Assembly (NCBI GenBank): GCA_008828725.1
Contig: MEHQ01001899.1
Span: forward strand, 938,353 to 1,002,352
From: Saccharina japonica
Lineage: Eukaryota; Sar; Phaeophyceae; Laminariales; Laminariaceae
DNA length: 64,000 bases
Reading direction: 5' to 3'
Shown here: in pieces, positions 30,765 through 42,340 of the stretch
Layout: the number at the start of each line of letters is the position of its first letter
How positions within the stretch are numbered: position 1 is the first letter of the stretch
Position numbers and translations under genes: made by a program
The notes under the pieces: generated by a model
Told to the model about the DNA's origin: nothing
What the model saw: only the letters and a program-made list of their open reading frames with translations
The model's database searches: none

Positions 30765-31830
30765 GAGCAGTGGCCAAAATCGGGTATACCCGATGGTTTT
30801 GTGGCCAAAAAAGGGTACCATTGTATTTTAGTGACCGCGACGACCCCAGGGCGCCATCTCATTGGCCAGCGCAGGCCACCACCCGACGCTGGCCACAAAC
30901 CCATCGGGTATACCCGATTTTGGCTACTCACCCCCCAATAGGTACCCGATAATTGTACCCACATACTACCCGAAAATGGCCGGGCTGTTCGACCACCACG
31001 GCTCAACAGCCCACCACGCACCAGACGACGATTACTACGTACCACGCACCTGCGTACCAGGTACGTATCACGACGTATTACGACGTATCCAGTCGAGTTC
31101 CGGCCGAGTCCCAACGTGTTACCGACGGATCCATCTGCTCTACGAGCTACTATATTACTGCTGCTGTGCTGTGCGGTGGCTGGTGGCTGGTGGCTCGTCG
31201 AGGAGGGAGAGAAAGAGCGGTGCTTTTTTGGGTGGGAGAGGGAGCGAATCAACTACTACTACTACTACTACTACTGGTGTGCCGTGATGAGGTGGCTTTT
31301 GGTTGGGAGAGGGAGAGATAGCACTGTGAACCAACCACTACGGCTGGGCCGTGTTTTGAACCACTACTGCTGTGCCGTGTTTCGAAGTGGCACCACTACT
31401 GCTGTGCAGTGTTTCGAGGTGGCAAGTTTGGTTGGGTGTGAGAGGCTGCGCGAATCAACCAAATCATGGATACTTGTCGAGCAGATGGATGGATATCTAT
31501 CAAGCAGATGGTTCCGTCGGTAACAGGGCTGGCTGGGGGCATGGATTTCGATGAAATTAGTCGTAATCGTCGTCTGGTGCGTGGTGGGCTGTTGGGCCGT
31601 GGTGGTCGAACAGCCCGGCCATTTTCGGGTAGGTGGGTACAATTATCGGGTACCTCTTGGGGGGTGAGTAGCCAAAATCGGGTATACCCGATGGGTTTGT
31701 GGCCAGCGTCGGGTGGTGGCCTGCGCTGGCCAATGAGATGGCGCCCTGGGGTCGTCGCGGTCACTAAAATACAATGGTACCCTTTTTTGGCCACAAACCC
31801 ATCGGGTATACCCGATTTTGGCCACTGCTC
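30765..31830. mobile_element. Mutator-like non-autonomous element with ~270-bp arms and 9-bp duplication
   Basis: GAGCAGTGGCCAAAATCGGG at 30765 and its inverse ending at 31830 begin arms of ~270 bp that are almost identical. Both sides are flanked by TTATTAAAG (30756-30764 and 31831-31839). Long inverted repeats plus a 9-bp duplication are typical of Mutator-like elements. Each arm contains CGGGTATACCCGAT twice in opposite orientation, so the arm itself can fold. The interior (31040-31560) has a small tandem duplication (ACTACTGCTGTGC) and no transposase. Confidence 0.85.
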
Positions 31831-31845
31831 TTATTAAAGCATATT

Positions 31846-31930
31846 TTTAGGATGACGAATCAGCACGGACACTATTAATAGGTGTGTGCTGGATGTCGAC
31901 AGGTAGAAAAAACGGTTTAAATGTGAACAC
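31846..31930 (-). repeat. R1 5' module, with TATTAATA insertion
   Basis: GGATGTCGACAGGTAGAAA and the rest of the R1 5' module in reverse. Where the consensus has GGACACTGGGTGTG, this copy reads GGACACTATTAATAGGTGTG. Confidence 0.8.
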
Positions 31931-32478
31931 ACGCATATGCATGCATGCATGGTGCCAGGTACATAACTGTGTTACGTATATCCTACCTGGCACACAACAT
32001 ACACAAGTATTAATAGTAATATCGGGCAGAAATAGTGGAACCAAACTCGGAAATCCGAGAGTGGTTCCAGAAGTTTGAACCGACTCTGAAAAGAACAGCT
32101 TGAGCACCCACCCAGGCACTCCCGAGGTGATTACTCTCTGATAGTTGCATGCCGCATACCGCATTGATACTGTAGACTGTAGAATCAACGCGGGGGTAAT
32201 AACCTTGGGTGGAGTCTCCAGCCGTGGCTGAGAGGCCTCAGTTCATTTCAATCCAATACTTTCATATAGTGGAGGCGAAGCGATACCTCAGTATGATAGC
32301 TGCTGTGTGGTTGGTTGCGCTTTGCACCATCCACCATTCATTCGATCACTGTTTCTTTTTTTACTTATACTATTTACTAATGAACTGTTGTTCGTACTGT
32401 TTTTATTTACCAGGTATGTTTTGTGACCACAAAATAACTGGTACTGTCTGTACTCGTATCATATGTATGATATAATAT
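31931..32478. other. Unassigned spacer
   Basis: ATGCATGCATGCATGG at 31939 is a simple repeat. No gene supported. Confidence 0.3.
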
Positions 32479-32975
32479 CTCTGTGTCGTAGTTTTGTGAC
32501 CGCAGAACTGGTATCTCTCGAGGATGAAGAATCGGCACGGACACTGGGTGTGTGTGTTCTTCACATTAAACCTTCTTTTCTACCCGTCGACATCCAGCAC
32601 ACCCAGTGTCCGTGCCGATTCTTCTTTCTACCCGTCGACATCCAGCACACCCAGTGTCCGTGCCGATTCTTCATCCTAAAAAGGTACCAGTTCTGTGGTC
32701 ACAAAACTACGACACAGAGATACTACGCTCAGTGCAGTAAGCATAGCAGACAATGCAATGCCATATACGACAGGCAAGACCTACCCTGCTAGCAATCCAG
32801 GTGCATGCAAGAGAAAAAGAGAAAAAAAAAAAAAAGGGGAAAAGGAAAAATAATAAAAAGTAAACATACTGAAGCAAATCAACAATCAAGCAACCAAACG
32901 AAAGCATGACACATGACAGAATAAAATAAAGAAAGTGTCGTGCTTCTCCCAGAGGAGATGCGACATCCAATAAAA
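32479..32975. repeat. R1 inverted pair: partial (-) then near full-length (+)
   Basis: 32479-32553 is the middle of R1 in reverse. The + copy then runs from 32558 with its 52-bp module (CTACCCGTCGACATCCAGC to CCGATTCTT) duplicated in tandem, through the A-rich tract to the terminal GTCGTGCTTCTCCCAGAGG segment. It is the best + example of the complete element. Confidence 0.85.
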
Positions 32976-33004
32976 AAGAAGAGTGCTGGATGTCGACGGG
33001 TGTG

Positions 33005-33245
33005 TGTGTGTTCTTCACATTAAACCTTCCTTTCTACCCGTCGACATCCAGCACACACACCCAGTCAGTGTCTGTGCCGATTCTTCATCCTAGAGAGGTA
33101 CCAGTTCTGCGGTCACAAAACTACGACACATATATAGTAGATAACGCTGCAGTGCAGTAAGCAGAGCAGACAATGCAGTGCCATACCTGGTATACGACAG
33201 GCAAGACCTACCCTGCGAGCAATCGAGGTTCATGAAAGAGAAAAA
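33005..33245 (+). repeat. R1 copy with CCTGGTA insertion
   Basis: Standard R1, but the consensus CCATATACGACAGG reads CCATACCTGGTATACGACAG here, a 7-base insertion at a TA. Confidence 0.85.
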
Positions 33246-33404
33246 AGGAAGAGAAAAAGCGAAAAGGAAAACATAAAGAATAAAAACAACTTATTGTTAC
33301 GTACGTGTTTGCGTATTTGCTGTCCATATCATAGAGTAGTATTGATATTTGTACGTACCTGGTATGTTTTATTTTGTTTTTTGACATCCGACACACAACA
33401 CTGT

Positions 33405-33527
33405 TACCGGACACTATAGTAAACACTAGTAAATAGAACCTACGGTACACACCAAAGTCTATGTATCTACAGTACCTATTTTTACTATCAATGTTTTGTC
33501 CTGTTTTTACTATGGTCCCCCGTAATG
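33405..33527 (+). mobile_element. CGGGGGACC-type MITE
   Basis: Left ACACTAGTAAATAGAACCTA and right TTTTTACTATGGTCCCCCGT form an imperfect inverted repeat. The interior is like 18582. Confidence 0.65.
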
Positions 33528-33614
33528 CTACGAAATGCACAAGCCCCCTCTAGGCACAAACTACGAGACACAGATATTCCACTATTTTTACACTATTAAT
33601 ATTACACTCATGAC

Positions 33615-34110
33615 GTGTGTGTTCTTCACATTAAACGGTTCTTTCTTTCCGTCGACATCCAGCACACCGAGTCACAGCAGCAAGCAGCGTCTGTACCGAC
33701 CCTTTGCCTAGAGCGTGCAGCATCGTCGGGTGTTCTTCACATTAAACCTTCCTTTCTACCCGTCGACATCCAGCACACCGAGTCACAGCAGCAAGCAGCG
33801 TCTGTACCGACCCTTTGCCTAGAGCGTGCAGCATCGTCGGGTGTTCTTCACATTAAACCTTCCTTTCTACCCGTCGACATCCAGCACACCCAGTCAGTGT
33901 CCTTGCCGATTCTTCATCCTAAAAAGGTACCAGTTATGTGGTCACAAAACTACGACACAGAGTACGCTCAGTGCAGTAAGCAGAGCAGGCAATGCAATGC
34001 CATATACGACAGGCAAGACCTACCCTGCTAGCAATCCAGGTGCATGAGAGAGAAAAAAGAGAAAAAAAAAAGAAAAGAAAAAAAGCGAAAAGGGAAAAAT
34101 AATAAAAAAA
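33615..34110 (+). repeat. R1 with three tandem 5' modules
   Basis: The module starting GTTCTTCACATTAAAC occurs at 33621, 33732 and 33843 with an exact 111-bp period. The first two carry a variant insert (CACAGCAGCAAGCAGCGTCT) and the third the usual sequence. The rest of R1 and its A-rich tract follow once. Confidence 0.85.
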
Positions 34111-35229
34111 GTAAATTGGTCACACCGACCCGTTTCCCGGAGCACTCCTTCGCTGTCGTCAAAGGTCAAAGTTGTGTGATGTGGTGCCTTGAAGCTATAG
34201 ATGGGACACCGCAAAGATTGTTCGCGTGTTCTCTTTGGTAGACCAGTCAGGGCTAGAAGAACGTTCTAAACCACTAGAACGTTCCTTAATGTCGGAACTC
34301 CCGATAAGAATTAGAGAAGTTCTCATAAAGCATACAGGAATGTTCTTATATGAAAACATTCCCATAAGTGGATAGACAGAAAACTTAGAGAAGTAGATCT
34401 AGCAGAGTAACGGAATTCCATTATTTAGCGGGGGTTTGTAACAACCCGACTTACGGGCCATTGGAGAGAGGGCCCGAGACCCTGGAAGAGGCTCTCGCAC
34501 CCTCCCCCCCCTCCTTAGCTCACTTCTCATTCTGGCCCTCGTCATCCAGGCTTTTGTCTCTCACCTAGTCTACAGAGGTAAATAATAACAAGAGGTCTTT
34601 CCATATCGAAGAAGGAGCTTGCTTTCAAGCTCAAGCAACGATCCCAGTGCTTTCCATGCCCTTCTATCATCGTCTCTACTCGGTCACCTCGTCACAGTTG
34701 TCTTCGCATCCACGCAATCCACAACAATAGGGTTATAATAAGTAATTAGGTGGTGAAATGTTGCGCAGTTGCCCCATTTTCTGATAAATCGGCGCAGCGC
34801 ACCACAAAAAGAAGTAGGTGTGCGGCTTGCCGCACACCCGTTTTCGATCCCCGCATCTTTTTTGGACGCAGGCCCCAAAAAAAAGTGCGGGTCCTAGGTC
34901 TTAGGCCAAAATCTTGGGGTCTCTTTTTCACGCAGGCGAATCTTGTTTTGGGGCCTTTTTTTGTGATGTTTTCGATAATTTCATGCAGAATTTCTTCGAC
35001 GTGGCTTTCCTTTTTTTTCAGGGAACTACAACAGTAGTTCAATCTTGCTATGACGTTTTTCTCTGTCCGAGGATGAAACAAGGCTTCAAAGGCTCGCAAA
35101 TAGAGAGGAATAGGTGGTTGCAATTTGTTCGAATGGTAATCTATCCATCTGATGTACGATTTAATGGAAAAAAAAACGCCTGAATAAGTAAAACCCCATG
35201 ATAATAATGCCTTTGCGATTCACGGAAAC
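34111..35229. other. Unassigned region, possible small - strand exon
   Basis: The - frame at 34746-35123 begins with residues resembling ordinary protein (AFEALFHPRTEKNVIARL, HVEEILHEIIENITKKG) but becomes Arg-rich and ends without a domain. I do not recognise it. Small inverted words such as GAACGTTC lie at 34260-34290. Nothing else is supported. Confidence 0.3.
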
Positions 35230-35540
35230 CCTTGGTCCCCGGACGCGTACTATGTGTAGGTTGCATCTGCAAATTTTTTTGTGCAGGATGCTGGTTTTAA
35301 TGGGTGAGGCTGGCCTTTTGGGCCGCATGTTTTTTTTTGGAAAAACGCCATAAAAACACGCGGCGTGTCTGCCCCTGCTGACCTCGTGCTCCCCAAGGGG
35401 TTGGGGTTAGGGTTAGGGGTGTGTCTGGGGTTGGCTTGGTCTGGGTCGACGGGCAAGGATGAAATTGGCCACACACAGCCTGCACAAAAACAAATGCAGG
35501 TGCAACCTGCACATGACGCACGCCTGGTCCCCGTGATAAT
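35230..35540. mobile_element. Inverted-repeat element with telomere-like core
   Basis: ATGTGTAGGTTGCATCTGCA at the left and the inverse of TGCAGGTGCAACCTGCACAT at the right, with weaker pairing out to GGTCCCCG. The core GGGGTTAGGGTTAGGGGTGT and the following GGCTTGGTCTGGGTCGACGG match the element at 20575-20935. Confidence 0.7.
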
Positions 35541-35597
35541 AAATAATAATGCCTGTGGTGTGTTTCTAGTTATTTGCAAGACGAGCGAATGAGACGC

Positions 35598-35808
35598 AAA
35601 TTGCTAGCAGGGTAGGTCTTGCCTGTCGTATATGGCATTGCATTGTCTGCTCTGCTTACTGCACTGAGCGTAGTATCTCTGTGTCGTAGTTTTGTGACCA
35701 CAGCACAGGTACCTTTTTAGGATAGAAGAACCGGCACGGACACTGGGTGTGCTGGATGTCGACGGGTAGAAAGGAAGGTTTAATGTGAAGAACACACACA
35801 CACACATT
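35598..35808 (-). repeat. R1 copy
   Basis: GCTAGCAGGGTAGGTCTTGC to the terminal ACACAC run, close to consensus. Confidence 0.85.
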
Positions 35809-35987
35809 TTGAGTAAATTTACGTACAAATGTCCAACATTTCGCCTCCGAAGGTCCTCCGGGGGGCCCTGCGGGGGGCGCACCTCGCCTCCGGCTCGTGG
35901 TGCGCTTTTCAAGATATGAAATTATGCATCCTACTGCAGTACGAGTAGTATTAATAGGTTCATATATACCAGGTAGTTGTAAGCACC

Positions 35988-36152
35988 CGCATTGCATTGT
36001 CTGCTCTGCTTACTGCACTGAGCGTAGTATTTCTGTGTCGTAGTTTTGTGACCACAGAACTGGTACCTTTTTAGGATGCAGAATGGGCACGGACACTGGG
36101 TGTGCTGGATGTCGACGGGTAGAAAGGAAGGTTTAATGTGAACACACACACA
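35988..36152 (-). repeat. R1 copy, 3' part missing
   Basis: Starts at CATTGCATTGTCTGCTC and continues to the ACACAC run. A (GAT)n microsatellite follows at 36171-36190. Confidence 0.8.
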
Positions 36153-36261
36153 CTTTGCAAAAACGAAATATGATGATGATGATGATGATGTAACTTTATC
36201 AACGTTTGCTCCATTTGGGGGACACATTGTTGATCGGATCCTGATCTACTCCGAGTCTATG

Positions 36262-36352
36262 TGTGTGTTCTTCACATTAAACCTTCCTTTCTACCCGTCG
36301 ACATCCAGCATACCCAGTGTCCGTGCCGATTCTTCATCCTAGAGAGGTACAG
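36262..36352 (+). repeat. R1 5' module
   Basis: GTTCTTCACATTAAACC through TCATCCTAGAGAGGTAC, then the family match stops. Confidence 0.8.
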
Positions 36353-36389
36353 GCTGGTTCAAGTATACCGCCGAAAATCCATTCAGTAG

Positions 36390-36640
36390 CCAATGTCCAC
36401 GCCGTTTTTTGGAGATATCAGGCACACGTGTTTTATGCGCCCTACCCGAGACTTTAACGGATGTTTTTTGTTTTTTTTTTCCGTCAGATATTGTTCGTTT
36501 TGTAATTTTTGGGGAAATTTGGGTCTAACAGATCCAAATTTTCCGGCGAAAAAACAAAACATTCGTAAAAGGCTCGGGTAGGGCGCATTAAACACGTGTA
36601 CCAAATTTCAGGGCCTATCTCCAAAAAACGGCGTGGGCAT
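36390..36640. mobile_element. Hairpin MITE, ~250 bp
   Basis: AATGTCCACGCCGTTTTTTG and TGCGCCCTACCCGAGACTTT at the left are repeated inverted at the right (AAACGGCGTGGGCATTT and CTCGGGTAGGGCGCATTAAA). Arms are ~80 bp. No ORF. Family copies elsewhere in the window were not found. Confidence 0.7.
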
Positions 36641-37074
36641 TTGGAGTTTTGTACGGTAAAAGTGCAAAAATAGGCGTTGCCTCGTAATTACTTAGTTTCA
36701 GTATATAATCGATTTTGGGCGTTAAATATGACTTAATATGATTACACGCAGTCAGACGAAAATTTGCTTGAAACTTTGTACAAACATGCCTTGGGCCACC
36801 TGGAAGCGGCTCGTCCAGAAAAAATAATTGGGGGGAAAACATGTCTTCCTACGGAAACGCCTGACTATTGTTGACCACTTTGAAGGCCTGTGATTGGTCG
36901 GGCCATATTTTCGGCGGTAGCGCCAGTTCTAGGTCCTTGAACAAAAAACTGGCGATGTCACCCTCTTCCACTGTTCATGGCGGTCAGTATGATACCAAAT
37001 ATGTTACATTGGAGTTGCTATTGCATGCGGCATTCGTGACTGACGAAATGTGCGGTGATATGCCTGAACCAGCT
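36641..37074. other. Unassigned spacer
   Basis: A + frame at 36868-37233 crosses into R1 and is not credible. No other feature. Confidence 0.3.
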
Positions 37075-37290
37075 CGTATCAGTTCTGTGGTCACAAAACT
37101 ACGACACAGCAGTGCAGTACTCGTAAGCAGAGCAGACAATGCAATGCCATATACGACAGGCAAGACCTACCCTGCTAGCAATCCAGGTGCATGTTTGAAA
37201 AAAAGAAGAGAAAAAGCGAAACGGAAAACTTGAAGAATAAAAAATAAATACAATGAAGCAACTTAACAATCAAACAACCAAACAAAACTC
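37075..37290 (+). repeat. R1 3' part, with CTCGTA insertion
   Basis: From TCTGTGGTCACAAAACTACG through the A-rich tract. GTGCAGTAAGCAG of the consensus reads GTGCAGTACTCGTAAGCAG. Confidence 0.85.
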
Positions 37291-37762
37291 CGAGTCTATA
37301 CTACGAGTAGAGTACCGGCCCGCTCATAAGAAACCAGAAATCGGGCTTAGACTGACTTTCTTATTTGAGAAAGGGGTGTGTCCCACACTAACTTCAGTAT
37401 AATAGCTGTCGACTTTCTTATTTCCCCCGTAATGTTCAGGCTGAGTTTCTCGTGGGGCACTTTCTTGTGAGAAGGCCGGTAGTGTATACGCGTATACGAC
37501 TGCCGTATGTATTGACACGCAAGCCACAGCAGTAGTAGTAGCAGTAATACAGCAGTAATGCAGCAGTAACGCACACACACTCGGAATTATTTTCGAAGTT
37601 GGTCACTATTAATAGTGTATCATATATTTCGAAGTATATGTCTTATCTCGATAAAGGGGAGAGTGTAAACGCCGAGCAACGCAGGAAATACCTCGACCCT
37701 AAAGCCACTCTATTATTACAGTAGTACTATTATTAGTATATTAGTATGGTCAATAGTTCCTA
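37291..37762. other. Unassigned spacer
   Basis: No gene. A CAGTAGTAGTAGCAGTAATA-type short repeat lies at 37530-37570. Confidence 0.3.
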
Positions 37763-38165
37763 CTGGGTGTGCTGGATGTCGACGAGTAGAAAGGACGGTT
37801 TAATGTGAAGAACACACACACGTATATAGGATATTTATATGATACCAGGTACCAGGTATGCTTTTGGGTGCGTCTGCCCCTTCATGTTTCGGTGAAAATT
37901 GGTTTTTCCTCCCAGGGGGTATGTATGTGTATGTATCATATGTATATACGATATTCTATTATCTTGATTGCAGTATACGGTAAACCGTGCTTTCTGTTTG
38001 TCGACATCAAGCAGACTCAACACTCACTTTCCGGGCTGATTATTGATTCCCCATCCTACTACAACAGTAGAAGAGAGATACGTACAAGCTCTCTCTCTTT
38101 GGTCACAAAACTACGACACAGCAGCAGAGAGATGCACCGTAAATCAAAATGCAGTCAGGAAAAAA
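37763..38165. repeat. R1 fragments: 5' module (-) and a diverged copy (+)
   Basis: 37763-37820 is the 5' module in reverse. 37972-38160 is a diverged + copy (GTAAACCGTGCTTTCTGTTT, GTCGACATCAAGC, GGTCACAAAACTACGACACA) carrying several extra short segments relative to the consensus. Confidence 0.7.
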
Positions 38166-38274
38166 GTCAATGCAATGCCCATGTCACCATCGTACTTCTC
38201 TTTCTGCCCCTTTCGATTTCGATTTCAACGTCGATTTGTTTCATTATTTTTGTCTTTTTCTTGTGAGTGTTTTT

Positions 38275-38412
38275 TGACAGAATTTATTGTAAATCAGATC
38301 CGGAGTCACAAAGTCGGCTCTTCTCGCCCTCCTCACTACGGTATTTGCCTGTGCCTTGGTTTTTTATCTCGAGAAGGGTATTACGTACATACAGCACTTT
38401 CTTCCCTCGTAC
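38275..38412 (-). repeat. SINE-A fragment
   Basis: Reverse of the SINE-A body: CAGATCCGGAGTCACAAAGT, CTCACTACGGTATTTGCC and AGCACTTTCTTCCCTCGT. Confidence 0.7.
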
Positions 38413-38414
38413 TA

Positions 38415-38519
38415 TTGCGGGGGTCCATTAATAGTAAATAGGACCAAATATTGTCAGCAAAAATAGGGAATATATATAGGTTTTTGTGTTTACCGTAGGT
38501 TCTATTTACTATATAGTCC
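38415..38519 (-). mobile_element. CGGGGGACC-type MITE next to the GT tract
   Basis: GCGGGGGTCCATTAATAGTA at the left, GTTCTATTTACTATATAGTC at the right. Opposite orientation to 33405. Confidence 0.65.
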
Positions 38520-38522
38520 CTC

Positions 38523-39174
<652 letters not shown>

Positions 39175-39602
39175 CTGCCCTCAAGGAAATGTCGATCGTT
39201 CATGGCAGTACGTTCTGTATTTAAGTAAAGTGCGAGTTGGAGTGTGTCGTCTATACCGATAGCGGCAAGCTTTGGCTGCCGCTGCTGTACCGTTGAAGCT
39301 GCTGTGCATCTTGCAAACCCCTCTGCTCCTGCGCCCGATAACTTTGGTCTTGTTGTTGCTATCATACGTACGGCAGCCATGTATACTCGCGACGTACTTG
39401 CCTGCTGGTGTTTTTCGACTGCGCTGTTGATTCTGCTATATATTGCTGCTACTACTGCTTTTGTTGCTGTTGTTAGTAGTTACAGCAGCACAGCAGAAGT
39501 TGGTTTGTCGTGTTTGCCGCAGGTGCGCACGACTATTCCATACCAGTATATCGTCTCAAATCCTTTCTCTCAATCTGCTCCGTATTTGTCTCCCGATTTC
39601 AG

Positions 39603-39948
39603 GTCGTGTGCGAGAAACCCTTCCTCGCCAAGTACCAGAAGGGCACCAAACTCCTAGCTTCCTGGGATAGTTTGGCGGCGACGATTTCCAACATCCCAGA
39701 TTTTGCGTTTTCTGGCGGAGTCACTGGACGTGGTTGCGGTGTTGAGTACAAGGAGATGATGGAGGCACACCGGGACGAGGTCAAGAGTGGAGAGTTCACG
39801 AGTGGCGTGCGCGAGGGCATGGACGATGCAACGCAACCAAGCTCTGAACACGTGCATGCAACATGAGGACGAGGCCGAGGAGAACGCCGCTAAGTCCAAG
39901 AGCAAAGCAGCTGCTACCGAGGCGGCCAAGCAGGACAGAGCCGAGAAG
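39603..39948 (+). pseudogene. Myb/SANT-like DNA-binding protein, exon with frameshift
   Basis: A splice acceptor (GATTTCAG, to 39602) leads into an open frame whose first ~75 residues fit the Myb/SANT-like fold of PIF/Harbinger accessory proteins. It has LLASWDSLAATI, then AFSGG, TGRGCGVEYKEMMEAHRDEV and KSGEFTSGVREG in the usual order. Near 39830-39840 the frame must shift by one to continue into an acidic, Ala/Lys-rich helix (HEDEAEENAAKSKSKAAATE), which runs to a donor GAGAAG/GTATTT at 39948. In Harbinger elements this protein binds the ends and helps import the transposase. The shift may be real decay or a sequencing error. Upstream exons were not found. Its partner transposase is at 44428-47632 on the opposite strand. 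Confidence 0.62.
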
Positions 39949-41075
39949 GTATTTTTTTGCTTGCGACACGTTTCATTTTTTTTTTCAATAGTTTTGGGTT
40001 TGTAGGGAGTACAGGGGGTTCTACCCGTTATCACACGGGTCCGCTATCGTTGGACTGGGAGAGTACCTCTGTCCTTACGATGAGGCCGTTTTTCATAAAA
40101 GGCCTCTTCGAATCCGCGTGCGTGCAAGATTCCATTTGTAGTTAGTGTTTCATGCCCTCGAGCCTGGGGTTAGAGTCTGGCTGGCTCTGCTGCTGACTTC
40201 TTCTATTTTTCGTTCCATTCCATTTATTATCTTCGCACGTCTGTCTTTCTCCTTCCCTAGTCGTAACTCAGATCCGGGGTCACAAAGTAGGATCCTCTCC
40301 CTCCCCCCCCGTTACGGTTCCTTCCTTGATTTTTGTCGCGCAGAGGGTCCAGCCTTCCAACGCTCGTCGATGTTCATAGAATTTTGCTAAGTCACGCTCT
40401 CGCGCTTTCCGCTGCGTAGTCAAGACATTTTTTTGCGACAAAAGGTTCCTACGAGCATGCACCCGGGGGGGGCTCGAACTCAAGATCTTGACGCTAACGA
40501 GCTTCGTGGTTACCTGCTAGCCCACCGGGGCGACCGGCTGCCGTCCCTTGAATAATTGGTTGCGAACCGGAAAATTTCCGATTTTGGTCAACCTGGCATG
40601 TACTACTTGACCAACCCTCGACTATAACACGTAATATGCCTTCGACCACAAAACTTCTTCGAATCCGGGTGCGTTCAGGCTTCAAATAATCTACGAGCAC
40701 GTATCTACGTCTTAGTTTCAGTGTTTCGTCGCTTTAACCTTTAAATATCCGGTTCCCATCACCCCCATATGTACAAACGAGCAAGGTAACTTGCTTGAAA
40801 AATCGCGGTGGTGGCCTTGTCGCAAGCTGTCTCAAATTGGACGCGGTGGTGACCGTCGCGCGCGCGTTTTCTCCAAGTATGAACTGTTGTTGCTGCGGTT
40901 TGGCGGACTATGTACCTTTTCCCTCCCCACTTCCTTCAAGGAGTGGACTGTCTTCATCCTGTCGTTTGAACCAACAACCTACCGGTATATACCAAGCATC
41001 ATACACTACAAGTACAACACACGAGCATTTCACAACTCGCCGCCCTTTACCCGTTCTCGTCGATCACACCTATAG
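39949..41075 (+). other. Predicted intron of the Myb-like gene, containing a SINE-A
   Basis: GT at 39949 and AG at 41075 join two open frames in phase 0. The intron holds a SINE-A copy in reverse (40195-40545). Confirmation by cDNA is not possible here. Confidence 0.55.
40195..40545 (-). repeat. SINE-A, full-length copy in the intron
   Basis: Read on -: GGTCGCCCCGGTGGGCTAGC, box B-like GAGTTCGAGCCCC, the body with GCGAGAGCGTGACTTAGC, and the 3' end CGAAGATAATAAATGGAATG. Antisense to the host gene. Confidence 0.85.
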
Positions 41076-41630
41076 GTATATGCTTTGGCTTCGAAGCCTA
41101 GCGGGACCGGCGTCAGGAAGAAGCGGGGGGCTTCTGGTTCGGGATCGACGTCGTCGACGAGCAACCCACTTTCGGATGACGACGGGGAGTCGCCACCTGC
41201 TAAACGCCGCGCGGTACCGGTCACCATCAACCTCGACGAGTCTGTTTCCTCGTACTTTGCCAACCAGGTTGAGTCTGATGAAACGAAGGAGAGGAAGCTA
41301 GCGATAGCAGAGTCTGCGGCCGCAACAGCTGCGACGCAGGCTGCTGCGAGAGAGGCCGATTGGAAGGCCATTATCAAAATGCTGTCCGCACAAACCGACG
41401 ACCCCGAAGAAAAAGCGAAGCGTCTCGCTACCGCAGACAAAAAAGCCGACGCCAAACTCAACGAGAGCAAGGCTAGAATTGTCGAGGCCAAGGCCAGAGC
41501 CGATGAAGCCAAGGCCAAAAACGAGCGCAAAGCCGTAGAGGCTAAGGCGAAAGCCGTAGAGAGTGAATTGCAGAAGAAATTCATTATTGAAATGACGTCG
41601 ATGATGGGGAAGCTTGCCGAGAAGCTTTGA
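41076..41630 (+). CDS. Myb/SANT-like protein, C-terminal coiled-coil exon
   Basis: Open from the predicted acceptor to a TGA at 41630, ~184 residues. It begins with a Ser/Gly-rich linker, then a basic cluster (PPAKRRAVP) that could be a nuclear localisation signal. A long Ala/Lys/Glu helix follows with repeated EAKARADEAKAKNERKAVEA-type heptads, a probable coiled coil. Codon use is even and GC-rich, unlike the surrounding repeats, which supports real coding. Other alternatives, such as a host coiled-coil protein, cannot be excluded. The frame joins the 39603-39948 exon in phase. Confidence 0.62.
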   Translation, partial: VYALASKPSGTGVRKKRGASGSGSTSSTSNPLSDDDGESPPAKRRAVPVTINLDESVSSYFANQVESDETKERKLAIAESAAATAATQAAAREADWKAIIKMLSAQTDDPEEKAKRLATADKKADAKLNESKARIVEAKARADEAKAKNERKAVEAKAKAVESELQKKFIIEMTSMMGKLAEKL

Positions 41631-42340
41631 ATGAGTGTTAACACACCGGTTTGTAGGTACGATGTCAACCATCATAGTCGGAAAAGTAGGGAATTGCTCC
41701 TAAAGTAAAATACGCGCAGGGTGGGCAGTTTGTCTATTAATAGTGGCGTCGGAAGAAATTTCATGGGCTAATAGTACAAAAAAAAGCGTGGTGCTACTGT
41801 AGGAGACGATGCATGTAGATACTGCTGTAATTACCTGTCAGTAGATTTGAGGCAGTTCACATGTGAGAAATAGGCATCCATCATTGGTTGGGTCCAATCG
41901 AAGGTAGTCTAAAAAATGTGTCGCCGGTGTTTTTTTTCCAGCAGATGATGCAGCCTATGTTCAGGCTAGGTAGCCCACGTGGTCGCCGGGAGTATAGGGA
42001 GTTGCTTCAAAAGCAAGAGCTACACGGGGCGTTTCGTTCGTGGGGTGGCGTAGAAATTGTGGTGCTGGACTGGTACAAAGAAGTTGTTGTATTTGTTTTA
42101 GGAGACGATGCATTGTTGTGTTATTTTAGGGGAAAATTGGTAGTAGTGTAGACGCGCTTCTAAAGCGAGAGAGATATATCGGCAGGCATCATTTGTTGGA
42201 CCCCGTCTACATATGTTTTGGATGGGCTGTAAACCTGACAAATAATATGTCGCTTCGGTGTATCTTGTCTGCAGATGATGATGCTGTCTGTAATTACGTT
42301 AGATAGCCCAAGTGGTCTATCTGTCCGCGTAAGTACCAAA
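41631..42340. repeat. Degenerate ~300-bp duplication
   Basis: GGAGACGATGCAT occurs at 41802 and 42102. CAGATGATG(C/A) followed by TAGATAGCCCA or TAGGTAGCCCACGTGG lies at 41942 and 42274. The + frame 41888-42151 is unexplained but lacks a domain. Confidence 0.45.

Noticed and set aside
30719-31837. Several 120-177-residue frames on both strands
   Set aside because: They fall in the inverted arms of the Mutator-like element and mirror each other.
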